Source of the DNA: Craspedostauros australis
Lineage: Eukaryota > Bacillariophyta > Bacillariophyceae > Mastogloiales > Achnanthaceae
Direction: 5' to 3'
Assembly (NCBI GenBank): GCA_026770025.1
Contig: JAMXDE010000022.1
Location: 496,001-560,000, forward strand
DNA length: 64,000 bases
The notes beneath the pieces are model-generated. The model did no database searches, was not told the origin of the DNA, and was given only the letters and a program-made list of their open reading frames with translations. Shown in pieces: positions 54,579 through 63,700 of the stretch; within the stretch, counting starts at the first letter, position 1; each line of letters opens with the position of its first letter. Position numbers and translations under genes: made by a program.

Positions 54579-55286
54579 ATGAAGTTTGTTCCCACCGTCG
54601 TTCTTGCTCTGTGGCTCACCACAACATTGCCCAGCTGTGCCTTTGCAGCAGGCGGCACTGCAGACGATGCTGCAGGTGCCATGTTGCAAACGGAAAGTGC
54701 CAAGATGCATCTTCCATCTGTGCAGGGCTTGTGGAAAGCCCTTTGCACATTCATTCCCTTGCAATACTTCGAGTTTGCGATGAAGGTGCTCTTTGTTGGT
54801 GCTGTTGGTGTCATCGTTGGTGGCAACTTGATCCAGAAGGGAGTGGACCAAGCTTCGGAGAACTTGGATCGGATCGCAGAGCAGCGTATCCACCAAGCTA
54901 CACAGGGCTTGGATCGGACCACAGAGAAGCGTCTCCAAGAAGCTGACAAGGCTGCGGAGCGACGCATCAACCAAGCTTCGGAGAACTTGGATCGGATCGC
55001 AGAGCAGCGTATCCACCAAGCTACACAGGGCTTGGATCGGACCACAGAGAAACGTCTCCAAGAAGCTGACAAGGTTGCAGAGCAGTGCATCAACCAAGCT
55101 TTGGAGAACTTGGATCGGATCGCAGAGCGGCGTATCCACCAAGCTACACAGGGCTTGGATCGGACCACAGAGAAACGTCTCCAAGAAGCTGACGAGGTTG
55201 CAGAGCAGCGCATCAACCAAGCTTCGGAGAACTTGCAGGACGTCGTGGACTGCACACGTCTCACTTGGAGAGTGTGTCGCAAATAA
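54579..55286 (+). CDS. Secreted protein with expanded amphipathic repeats, copy 2
   Basis: 235 aa. Signal peptide almost identical to copy 1 (MKFVPTVVLALWLTTTLPS, cleavage near AFA-AG). The shared block LPSVQGLWKALCTFI follows, then a hydrophobic Gly helix (VGAVGVIVGGNLI) and three tandem 41-residue repeats built from QASENLDRIAEQRIH, QATQGLDRTTEKRLQ and EADKAAERRIN, with a partial fourth. The repeats are strongly helical and amphipathic, like apolipoprotein or coiled-coil rods. Copy 1 has only one short equivalent. The C-terminus is LTWRVCRK. No known family; lipid binding or a rod-like scaffold at a membrane is inference. The intact frame through exact 123-bp repeats suggests selection for the coding frame or very recent growth. 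Confidence 0.7.
   Translation: MKFVPTVVLALWLTTTLPSCAFAAGGTADDAAGAMLQTESAKMHLPSVQGLWKALCTFIPLQYFEFAMKVLFVGAVGVIVGGNLIQKGVDQASENLDRIAEQRIHQATQGLDRTTEKRLQEADKAAERRINQASENLDRIAEQRIHQATQGLDRTTEKRLQEADKVAEQCINQALENLDRIAERRIHQATQGLDRTTEKRLQEADEVAEQRINQASENLQDVVDCTRLTWRVCRK
54849..55217 (+). repeat. 123-bp coding tandem repeat, 3 units
   Basis: Unit starts at 54849, 54972 and 55095, with a partial unit from 55218. Units differ by a few bases (for example GCTTCG/GCTTTG, CAGCGT/CGGCGT). Encodes the 41-residue amphipathic repeats. Confidence 0.9.
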
Positions 55287-55618
55287 GTCAACGAGGCCAG
55301 CATCAACAGCAACAGCACCACCATCAACGAACATAGTAATACAGTAACAGATAGAAGAAACTACTGGGAAATCACTTGCATTCTATTACTCGTGTTCGAT
55401 TACTTGTGTTACTACATTTGTTCGACCGCAGTCGATCGAGCGGCATCATCTCAGCCCAGATCATGAGTTCCTCTTCTCGCTCGGTTGGCTTGATGACAAC
55501 ACAATCAGCCTGCCTGTAGAAAAAGCTGTCATCCTTCCATCCGGTTGCCATCAGCATCTCCTCCGTGGGTCTGCAAGAGTGTGTGCAGAGGAGCGCAGAG
55601 TAGTGGACGAATTTCTTC

Positions 55619-55747
55619 ATGGATATCGGTACAACCCACGCTGCTCCAGCTTGCATTCAATGTCGTTCAATCATCTACCATCTGAGCATGTCGCCAATGG
55701 TATTCTATGAGTTGTGTGTTGACTGCAATCACCTGGTGCACATGTAG
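55619..55747 (+). CDS. 42-aa C-x2-C / C-x2-C micro-ORF, copy 2
   Basis: Second copy of the peptide at 48250-48378, with the same Cys spacing (C12, C15, C33, C36). It ends two bases before the stop of the convergent Ser/Arg-rich gene on the other strand. Three of the four codon differences from copy 1 are silent. A minus-strand frame across the same bases is interrupted in unit 1, so the plus-strand reading is the better supported one. Function unknown; a single zinc site is possible. Confidence 0.4.
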   Translation: MDIGTTHAAPACIQCRSIIYHLSMSPMVFYELCVDCNHLVHM

Positions 55748-55749
55748 GC

Positions 55750-57031
55750 TCACGCAGCGATCTTGTTCTTGTGTGGCCTCTTCTCGACGTCGTCTTCCAT
55801 GTAGGACGGATCCGTCGAGCTTTCGTTGCCGCCGTCCTCATCTTCCTCATCCGTTTTCGTGGTGAGCAAGGAGCGTGACTTTTGCTTGCGGAAAGACGAT
55901 TGCATCGTATCCTCCTCATCGCGGTGCTTGTGCAGCACGCGGTGCTTGTGCAGCACGCGGTGCTTGGAAACACGTGGAGGTGGACACGATCTCGCTGCTG
56001 CTGTGATTGCTGTCGCGGATGGAATCGGCATGCCGACGTCTCGTGGCGCTGCGGATGCGGTGCCTCTTGTCGCCAACGTTGCTGCTGCCCTTCTTGCTTT
56101 TGGCGGGAGCGGCCTCCTGCGCCGCAGATTTGTCCATGTCATTGTGTTTGTTGGATTTGCGTGCGGCGGATCGATGGTGCGATCGCGTGGATTGGTTCTT
56201 CATTTCCGTGCTCTCGAGAGATGAAGACTTCTTCGCGCGGGAGGATTTCGGCTTCGACATATCCATAACATCGCTCTTTGACGGAGTCTTCTTCAACGAT
56301 TCTCCATTCTTGCTTTCGCGTTTGTGTGATGATCGATGCCTCGACCGAGTTGACGGTTCTGCCGTTGTGGCTGTCACGGCTGTTGTCGAAGCGTCCTGCT
56401 GCGGCTGATCACCCACGGACAGCTTGCGCGAGGATCGGTTGAGGTCACCCTTTCCGCGCGTCGAACGGTGACGCGACCGCGTGGACGGGTTGGTGTCATC
56501 CATAGCCTTCTTGCGCGATGATCTGTTTCTGGAACGGCTGGATGGATCCGCGGCATTGTCCGATGCCTCTTGCGTCACCTTCTTCAGCTCGCGTTGCTTC
56601 CGCGACGACTTCTGCCACGCCAATCTGCCACGCCAATCTGCCACGCCAATCTGCCACGCCAATCTGCCAGTGCGGTTTGGCGTTGACGAGGTGGCATCCT
56701 GCGAGGCCATGCGTCCGGCAGGGTCGGGTGCACTCTCCTTGCAGCGTGATGACCGATGACGGGATCCCGATCGCAGAGTCGCCTCCACCGCATCGGCATT
56801 GATATCAGATTTGCGCTCATCACGATTGGTGCGGCCAACCTTGTGCTTGGAACGCGAGGATGGTTCCAACTCTCCCTCATCCTGGCTGCTGCGATGCGAC
56901 GAACGATTCTTGCGACGAGTGGATCGTTCGCCTCGTGCGGATGCCTCACGGGCGTCACTTGGATCCATCTTCGAGGATGATCCTGTCTTCGTGCGTCTCG
57001 ATCGGCCCTCCTTCTGGTGTGACGATCCCAA
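55750..57031 (-). CDS. Ser/Arg-rich gene, 3' part, copy 2
   Basis: A 371-codon open segment (55916-57031) without an ATG at its left edge, so it is most likely an exon. It is made of repeats built on [ST]RSRHRSS followed by Lys/Arg (for example SSRSRNRSSRKK, STRSRHRSTRGK, STRSRHRSSHKRE) separated by acidic spacers. Such RS-like repeats are typical of nuclear or disordered proteins. A different frame carries the last part, from HKHRDEEDTMQSSFRKQKS to DDVEKRPHKNKIAA at 55750; a splice or frame change near 55920-55980 must join them. A 13-bp minisatellite adds 13 residues here relative to unit 1. Function unknown. Confidence 0.45.
56612..56663. repeat. 13-bp minisatellite, 4 units
   Basis: Four copies of CTGCCACGCCAAT; unit 1 has a single copy at the matching place. 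The added 39 bases keep the reading frame. Confidence 0.85.
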
Positions 57032-57131
57032 TTCGTTCTGATCCAGTGTGCGTTGATGACGTGATGACGTGATGACTTGCCACCATCGTCCTTCTTGGAT
57101 GTCTTGTGTCTGTTCCGCGTTGATGGTGACT

Positions 57132-58142
57132 TCAAATCACGATCATGGTTGGACTTCTTTTCCAGGTCGGGAACGAGCAAGTTACCTTGGACGCGCAGGC
57201 GACGCGACGATCCGCTCTTCTTGTGGCTTGTGCCTTGTGGCTTGTGCTGCTGGCTGTCTGGCTGCGCGATTGCGGGCTGAAGATGGTATCCGATTCGGAC
57301 GGCGACATGAGGGTGGAGAAGCTAGTAGTATCTGCGTGCTTCCCTCCCCTTGACGATGCGGCCGTGATGGTGCTGTTGTGAAGATCCAATGTCGCTCCAA
57401 GATTGCCATTGCCATTGCCATTGCCGCTGCTGTTGCTGGAGCGCCGTTTCGACGAGCTGGAGTTGCCCTTGGACTTGCGCTGCGCTTTGGTTTCCGCCGA
57501 AGACTCTCCAACTGCGATGGCTGCCGCTGATGCCGACGTGGCGTTGGAACGCCTCGCCTTGCTCTTCTTGATGAATCTCGTCTTGATTTTCTCCACCTCA
57601 CCATTGTCGCAAAGACGACTTGACGACTGCAACTGCAACTGCGACGATGAACCAAACATGGACGTTGCCGTCGTGGTCGCCGTGATGATCGAACCATTTC
57701 GGACCTTGGACGACGTTGTTTTTCTGTTCTGCGCAGCGGCCGAATCTCCGTCTCCCGTCATGAGGCTCTTCGTGCTGCGCCTCATATCCTTTTGGAAGGT
57801 GATGGTCTCACGGTGATCATCGGCATCCTTCTTCGCCTTGGATTTCGCATCGTCGTCGTTGTCATTGTGCTGCTGGCTGGACTTGGATGGCGACAACGGC
57901 GCGTCATTCTCATCATGATCGTCGCTCAACTGAAGCGACTGCTGCGACGGTGGTTTCAGCGGCTGGCGCGATTCCGCGTTGCTGCTGTCGCCATCATCCT
58001 GAATCGAAGTGAAACCGGAATCTTCCAACGTCGATGACTCGTGGATCATCTGGATGAAGAGATTGCGGTGACTTCCGCTGTGTTGGCCGGGCAGTGAAAG
58101 CAAGGGCGGCTGATCACCGGCCGTCGACGTCGACGTCGTCAT
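57132..58142 (-). CDS. Ser/Arg-rich gene, middle part, copy 2 (intact)
   Basis: A 336-aa open frame with an ATG (MTTSTSTAGDQPP) and no lesion, unlike its copy at 49723-50731. It is rich in Ser, Asp, Lys, Asn and Gln with alternating acidic (NDNDDDAKSKAKKDADDH) and basic blocks and a Gly/Asn run (NGNGNGNLG). Near its end a GT donor-like CAAG-GTAACT is followed in another frame by LEKKSNHDRDLKSPSTRNRHKTSKK, which carries the same RHR repeat as the 3' part, so the frame probably continues by splicing into that segment. It may be a separate gene or the central exon of one long gene; this cannot be settled from sequence alone. Confidence 0.45.
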   Translation of the reverse strand: MTTSTSTAGDQPPLLSLPGQHSGSHRNLFIQMIHESSTLEDSGFTSIQDDGDSSNAESRQPLKPPSQQSLQLSDDHDENDAPLSPSKSSQQHNDNDDDAKSKAKKDADDHRETITFQKDMRRSTKSLMTGDGDSAAAQNRKTTSSKVRNGSIITATTTATSMFGSSSQLQLQSSSRLCDNGEVEKIKTRFIKKSKARRSNATSASAAAIAVGESSAETKAQRKSKGNSSSSKRRSSNSSGNGNGNGNLGATLDLHNSTITAASSRGGKHADTTSFSTLMSPSESDTIFSPQSRSQTASSTSHKAQATRRADRRVACASKVTCSFPTWKRSPTMIVI

Positions 58143-58311
58143 CGGTGCCCGTGGACTCCAACATCGTCGACGATCTCATGATGCTGAGTGGGTCAAACTG
58201 CGGGTCAAGCTGCAGGTCAAACTGCGGTATATCCTTGAGATCCGTCGTCATGTTCATGAGGCTGTCATCCAGCGACTTCGTGTGCGTGATCGACATGGAG
58301 CTGCGCGGCTG

Positions 58312-59226
58312 CTACACCTGCAGTGACTCGCAGTTGAATGACGCTTCATCCGGATCATCATGATCGTCGTTATTGTCATCATTGTCCTGCTTATCAAAAC
58401 TGCCCTTGCGATGATGTGAGGAAAAGAACTTGATGGGCAGACCGAATCGTTTGTGATTGGGAGACACCGATCGTTGTCTGCGGCGATTCCTTGTGAGCGG
58501 AGACATGAGGATCCCGTTGCGTTGCTGCGGCATTGTTGTTGTTGTTGTTTCGCCGCTCTTCGATGGTGCATCGGTCACCTTGCGTTGACTCGACGACAGC
58601 TTGTCGATCGTATCTTTCTTGTGGATTGAAGATTTGGACTTCTTGGGCCGCTTGCGTTCTCCAACCCCGTCAACACTCCTGCGACTATGCTGCGATGTTC
58701 GGCGATCCTTCTTCCTCCTCTTCGTCTTCTCGTTCGGCACCGCCGCGGCATCGGATTCCGTCACGCCATCATCATCATCATCATCTTCGTCGTCCTTGAG
58801 ACAGTGTCCGCGCAACGCCAACGCCAACGGCACGCGCTTATTGTCAGGCCGCAACCACCCGAAGAACTTGGTGATGGAGAGTCGCTGTTTGTGCGTACCC
58901 GTCGTATGCGGTGCATGGCGCGCGGACGGCGTGAGCTTGGGCACGGGCGAGGCCGGAATGCACTTCTTGGCGAATGAGGCCGATCGCTTGACAGCGTCGA
59001 GGGGTTTGGTGACGCGGACGTGCTCCGATCGCGATGGATGCTGCTGGTTCTTTTTGGAAGCGTAGCTGCTGTCGCCGCTGGGCGTTTTGCGTGGGGCGCC
59101 GATCGTGCGCGGGTGCTCCGATTGTGACTTTGGTTTGGAGCGATTGCGTCGCGGCATGGGTGGTTCGAAGGGTGGTGGCGATGGCATCGGTTTGATGCCG
59201 TTATCGGATGATGTATGCTGCGCCAT
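58312..59226 (-). CDS. Ser/Arg-rich gene, 5' part, copy 2
   Basis: A 304-residue open segment starting MAQHTSSDNGIKPMPSP, parallel to 50912-51847. Differences from copy 1 include a shorter Asp run and shorter Ala/Leu repeat, both from in-frame simple-repeat changes. The basic Lys/Arg clusters are kept. It ends at the same TAG within GCAG-GTGTAG as copy 1. Upstream, a Ser/Asp/Glu-rich open segment on the minus strand (about 59486-59727, containing TIHCVLHENASWDQESLDD and ending EDFRDEL before GTGAGA) is kept in both units and may be the first exon. Confidence 0.4.
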   Translation of the reverse strand: MAQHTSSDNGIKPMPSPPPFEPPMPRRNRSKPKSQSEHPRTIGAPRKTPSGDSSYASKKNQQHPSRSEHVRVTKPLDAVKRSASFAKKCIPASPVPKLTPSARHAPHTTGTHKQRLSITKFFGWLRPDNKRVPLALALRGHCLKDDEDDDDDDGVTESDAAAVPNEKTKRRKKDRRTSQHSRRSVDGVGERKRPKKSKSSIHKKDTIDKLSSSQRKVTDAPSKSGETTTTTMPQQRNGILMSPLTRNRRRQRSVSPNHKRFGLPIKFFSSHHRKGSFDKQDNDDNNDDHDDPDEASFNCESLQV

Positions 59227-59238
59227 GAAGTTGTCATA

Positions 59239-59293
59239 ATCCGTCCATAATCCGTCCACAATCCGTCCACAATCCGTCCACAATCCGTCCACA
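59239..59293. repeat. 11-bp minisatellite, 5 units
   Basis: Counterpart of 51860-51925 with one unit fewer. Confidence 0.85.
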
Positions 59294-59768
59294 CGCTGAT
59301 GTCTTCATCCGACAGCACAACGGGGCGTTCTTGTGGATCGATGACGATGAGCACGGGAACGAAATGGGTCGATGCCGACGGTGCCGGCGCTTCTCTCGTG
59401 ATCATGCGGTCGATGGAGCTCGTGCGGCCGTGTCGGAAGGATCGATTGATCGAGCGCAAGGCCGGACGGTCTTTCTCGTCTCACAGTTCGTCGCGGAAGT
59501 CTTCATCTTCATCGTCTTCATCGTCTTCATCCGATTCCTCACTGCTACTACTGCTGCTGCTGCTCGAACTGGATTCCTCGCTGCCGCTGCTGTCCGTTTC
59601 GGAGTCATCAAGCGATTCCTGATCCCAGCTGGCATTCTCATGCAAGACGCAATGGATCGTCCTGCTGGGGCTGCCATCATGCGGCAGCGCAAGTTCATCG
59701 TCGCTTCGGTTGGCTGTGGCTGTGGCTGTGCATGTGGCTGTGCATGTGGCTGCTCATGTCGTCAATCT

Positions 59769-59821
59769 GATATTCTATTCTATTATAGAATACTATTATA
59801 TTATATTAGAATATAATACTA
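59769..59821. repeat. AT-rich palindromic stretch, unit 2
   Basis: Unchanged copy of 52401-52453. Confidence 0.5.
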
Positions 59822-60053
59822 TGCCTCCTCACAGTCTGATATCCCCAATGAGATGGCCTCCGCGGTGGGTCTGTGCGTCCTGAGCCATGGACCCCTCTTC
59901 CTCCTCTCGCACTCCAAATTCGTTGTGATGCACCTGTGCGGGCCAAAACACGGGAGCGGATGCGAACCCCTCCAAGATTTGGGTTGCTTCTGGAGTGGTC
60001 GTCTTGGTCAAGTGCGATCGAATGTCAGTTTCAACGGAATTCCCGTGTCTTGT

Positions 60054-60288
60054 TGACCTACCAACCAACTATCCAACCATCCATCCAACCAACGAACTAT
60101 CCATCCAACCACCTCCGCTATCCAACCAAACAGGATTACAAGCCACTCAAGATCACGTTCCTTTCATCCGACACCGGCGGCGGACACCGCGCATCTGCTC
60201 AGGTGTTGGCGAAGCAATTCCTCATCAAGTACCCCAGCAGCACCTGCGAATTGGTCGACGTTTGGACTGATCATGGCGTTCTGCCATA
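60054..60288. repeat. Segmental duplication, partial unit 3
   Basis: Repeats the start of units 1 and 2 for about 235 bases and then breaks off inside the MGDG exon after the GCGTTCTGCCATAC segment. Confidence 0.85.
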
Positions 60289-60310
60289 CGACCCCATTCA
60301 GGACAAAAAG
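60134..60310 (+). pseudogene. MGD: MGDG synthase, copy 3 (truncated)
   Basis: Only the first part of the exon remains: ITFLSSDTGGGHRASAQV through VDVWTDHGVLPY, then unrelated sequence. The break is followed by DPIQDKK and a GTAGTA that could be read as a donor, but no later MGDG block occurs downstream in the window. A Cys replaces Tyr in the STCELVD part. Confidence 0.75.
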
Positions 60311-60778
60311 GTAGTATCCTGCCGATTTTTTATCGGACAACATTACTTTTTTGGCAAACGATGTGCCGTGTTGTCCATTAGGGTCATATTTAATTAGCTA
60401 GCTTCTACGACACAAATACCTGGCTGACTTGTCTTCAGCGTGGACGAAAATGCTGACGTCAACGACGGTCGATGTCAGACCACGATTGTATTCAATGGTG
60501 TGGATGGTGATGTTGTGACAGTTCCGGTGTCGCGTTGATTCCTCACGTTGTCGATGATTTGGCTCGGTTGCGTGTTTCCTCCTTCGCTCGTTGTGCAAAG
60601 CAGCACAGCGTTGGTGGTGACACCCCTGCGCGTCAGCTGCAACAGCAACACTTGCGAATACCACACAACACGGAAATATATTATATAATGTCATGGAGCA
60701 CAATGGCTTTTTCCTTGGTATGCAAAATAAATATATAAATAAGTAACTCAGTGATTACATCATAGATGTGCCATAAGG
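60311..60778. other. Spacer between duplication and retroelement
   Basis: No gene seen. It is AT-rich near 60660-60760 and likely holds the 3' end of the minus-strand retroelement that begins at 60779. Confidence 0.35.
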
Positions 60779-63700
60779 CTATACCCTCGCCTCCATAGGC
60801 CCCGTGGGGCCATGTTTTGGGCAAGCTGTCAAGTGTCCCTTCTCAAGCCATCCCCAGCCACGACGCCATGCTCGCCTCTCGGCTTGTATCGTTCGCGATC
60901 GTTGCCGCGCTTTCACCGCCACTTGGATGGCTATCACAGAGTTCGACCACTGTTTCATTTGTTCCTCCGTACCGTACTTGATACTGCAGCCTTCTTGGAG
61001 TAGATGTAGCTCTGATTCGTTGATGTCCTGGCTCGCACCTTGTATCAGTCTCCGTACCTGCCTACGCAAGTCCCTTGTGGCCAGGTATTGTTCTTCGTCG
61101 TGCACTTTGGCGTTCCTGGCCATCCACACCTCCCAGGGCACTTTCCGTATCCATCGCACCATTTCCCGAGCCCATGCGTTTGCGTCTGGATATCGGCACT
61201 CGTGCGTCATCATCCAGTGCTCCTACTGGCTTTCTCAGTCCTCGTGCAGAAGCCCTACCAGTAGTGGGGACCATCCAATGGCACTTTGTGCGTCATTCGA
61301 GCATACATTCCTCCTCCATTTCACCAAACCCACTCTCATGTTCCTAACCAATCGTGGGGACATTCCAATCTCCACCATGCGATCCACTAGGTTCGAGGTG
61401 GCGATCGTCCATGCCTCGTGATGTTCTGGGCATTGCAACACATGCTGGTTGGTTTCGTCGCGCCTGCAGAACTTGCACTTGGCCAATGACATCTGTCCGG
61501 TCTGGAGCAACTTCTTGTTGACCGCAATGAATCCAGAGGCCCACTTCAAAATGAACATGGTCAAGCTGCAGTTTTGCTTGGACTGGCGCATCGCCTTGTC
61601 CGTGCGCCAATTGACCTGGTCCAGCTGGTCGCTGTCCCACTGGAACTTCGAGGACCAATACTGCATCGCTGAGGCAGACTGAAGGAGCTCATTCATCGCA
61701 CCTGGGTCCATGTGTGAGTGGTCGTCTTTGCGAAGCTGGAGTCGCCACCTGCCAGTGCCAGTGGACCAGGTTTGCACGTTGGGTCTCTGACAGGTTTCTT
61801 CCCAGAATTTCTTGGCTTTCTTGTTGGCCTCCATGTTGAGCTGCTTCATCACCATCAGCTGTTTGCTGGTGGCTTCTTGGTGCCCCTTCACCTATTTCCA
61901 CTTCAGCAAAGCCAGGATCTGCCATTGGAGCCTCCTGATTTCCGTGAGAACATCCCAGTCCTTTTGGCTTGGTAGCAAGTTGTCCTCCTGTGCTTGCAAG
62001 AGCGCCTGCTTGCCGTCCAGGGCAATGATGATCACACTGCCCTTGTGGATTCCTGGCATCTCCGAGACGATTGCAAGGGACGCCCATATCCCAGCAAACT
62101 CACTTCTGTAGGCACTGTGAACTTCTGGGGCCCCCAAAACGAACGTTTGGCAGTACATGTACTGCTGGGATTCGACGTCTAACGCAATCGATACTGATGT
62201 CCCTCGCCTGTCTTTGACAACCCGTCGCTCACCATCAAAAGGCTGTTGTGGCTTGCTTCCCTCGTCGCCTCGTGGAGCTCTATGTCCCCCACCAGTTTTC
62301 AATCGGATCATATGCAGCGGTGGGCTTGTCAGGAGGCTTTGTGAGCCAACATGCCTGTCCCATTCAATTCCCTGTGTTGTGGAAACCACAGAGACTCTCT
62401 TGGCGTTTGCTGGAGCTTCAGCCACTGTCGCAATTTGAGTGTACTGCTTCCTTTGGGTCCGGCTTCGTCGATACAGTTGATACCATAGAATCGGAGAGGC
62501 AGCCAGGTCCCAGATGTCATCTTGATATGGCTCCTTCCACCATTGCCACAACCTGTTGTCGCAGTGCCACTTGCCCAATGGTCGGTGTAGTGTTATACCT
62601 CGGTACCACATTGATCTGTACCACTGTTGCCACTCCTTCCACCAACCACTTGGTAATCTCTGCGGTTGCTTCGCCCATCATCTTGGTATGATGGACGCCC
62701 GTATTCCGTCGTGTGCCTCCGACAAGATCCTGGTACCTTCGACTGACACGATGTCTGACAATCACAACACCCCTAGTTTTTTATGCACATGTTCAGGTGA
62801 TAGAGCTGCGCCCCCTTCACCTGCTGCCGGATCCATGTATCCATCAGAAAGGAGTCACCTTCACGCTGCGTTTCGCTGGACGTCGTTGTTTCGCACACCT
62901 CAATGCTGGTACCCTGTAGTTGACCCCACAGACCAGCAATCCAGAATTTGGTTGTGCAATGTCTGAGCCAAGCATATGAGTATTGGAATAGGAAACTCCC
63001 GACCCCTAGCTCCTCCTTGAGCGCTTGCACCGAGCACTTGATCATCTTTCCGGTCTGGGTCCCCGATAAACCTCATCGAAAGCCAGCTGAATCTGAGCCA
63101 TCAGCTGGGAATTGGCAGGGTTTACAATGCCCAATCCTCTGAGGGATTTCGTGCCGTACACCAGATGTCTTAGCTGGGTTTGTGAGCAGCCCATCTTTGG
63201 CAGGGACACTAGTAGTGCCGGCGCCATGATGTATCGCCACTGTGTCTGGGTGAGCTGGACTAGCGGCAAGGCATACTCAATTGTCTTCATGAATCTCAGT
63301 GTAAGTGCCGATCTTGCATCCTCTGGGGAGATCTGCGCAGTACGCATCCTTCCTCCGGAGTCTTTGGCTTTCTTTCACAACTGCCTCGCTTGCTCCCTGT
63401 TGTCTCTGTCGAACTCAATGAGCATGCCCAGGGTGAACAGCGGCTGATCCATGGTCTTGTTGGGGATCTCCGCTCTTGTACCTTGTCCTTCGTCGATGCG
63501 AATACTGGTGTTGGCCTTGGCATCGCGCTGTTCTCATTTATTGGTGTTGAACTCGGATTGGATGGTCCACCATGCTGACTTCTCTGGTACCAGCGCTCCT
63601 CCTGTGACTTGCAGCAGTTGGCTCGAATCCTGGACTGTCTGTTTCAAGGCTTCGGTATCGGCACCGTCGTGCTCCAGTTGCTCGAGTCGGATCAGGTCGG

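Larger units (their letters stand above)
52685..60053. repeat. Segmental duplication, unit 2 (about 7.37 kb)
   Basis: Second copy of 45351-52684. The junction with unit 1 and with the partial third unit falls in the same CCAACCATCC-rich stretch just before the MGDG exon, suggesting unequal exchange at this simple repeat. Confidence 0.9.

Noticed and set aside
54471-55334. Minus-strand repeated Leu/Ser-rich frame across the 123-bp repeat
   Set aside because: Antisense of the amphipathic repeat protein, which has a signal peptide and proper start on the plus strand.
55372-55656. 94-codon minus-strand frame between secreted protein and micro-ORF
   Set aside because: Interrupted by a stop and an indel in unit 1, and overlaps the better supported plus-strand micro-ORF.
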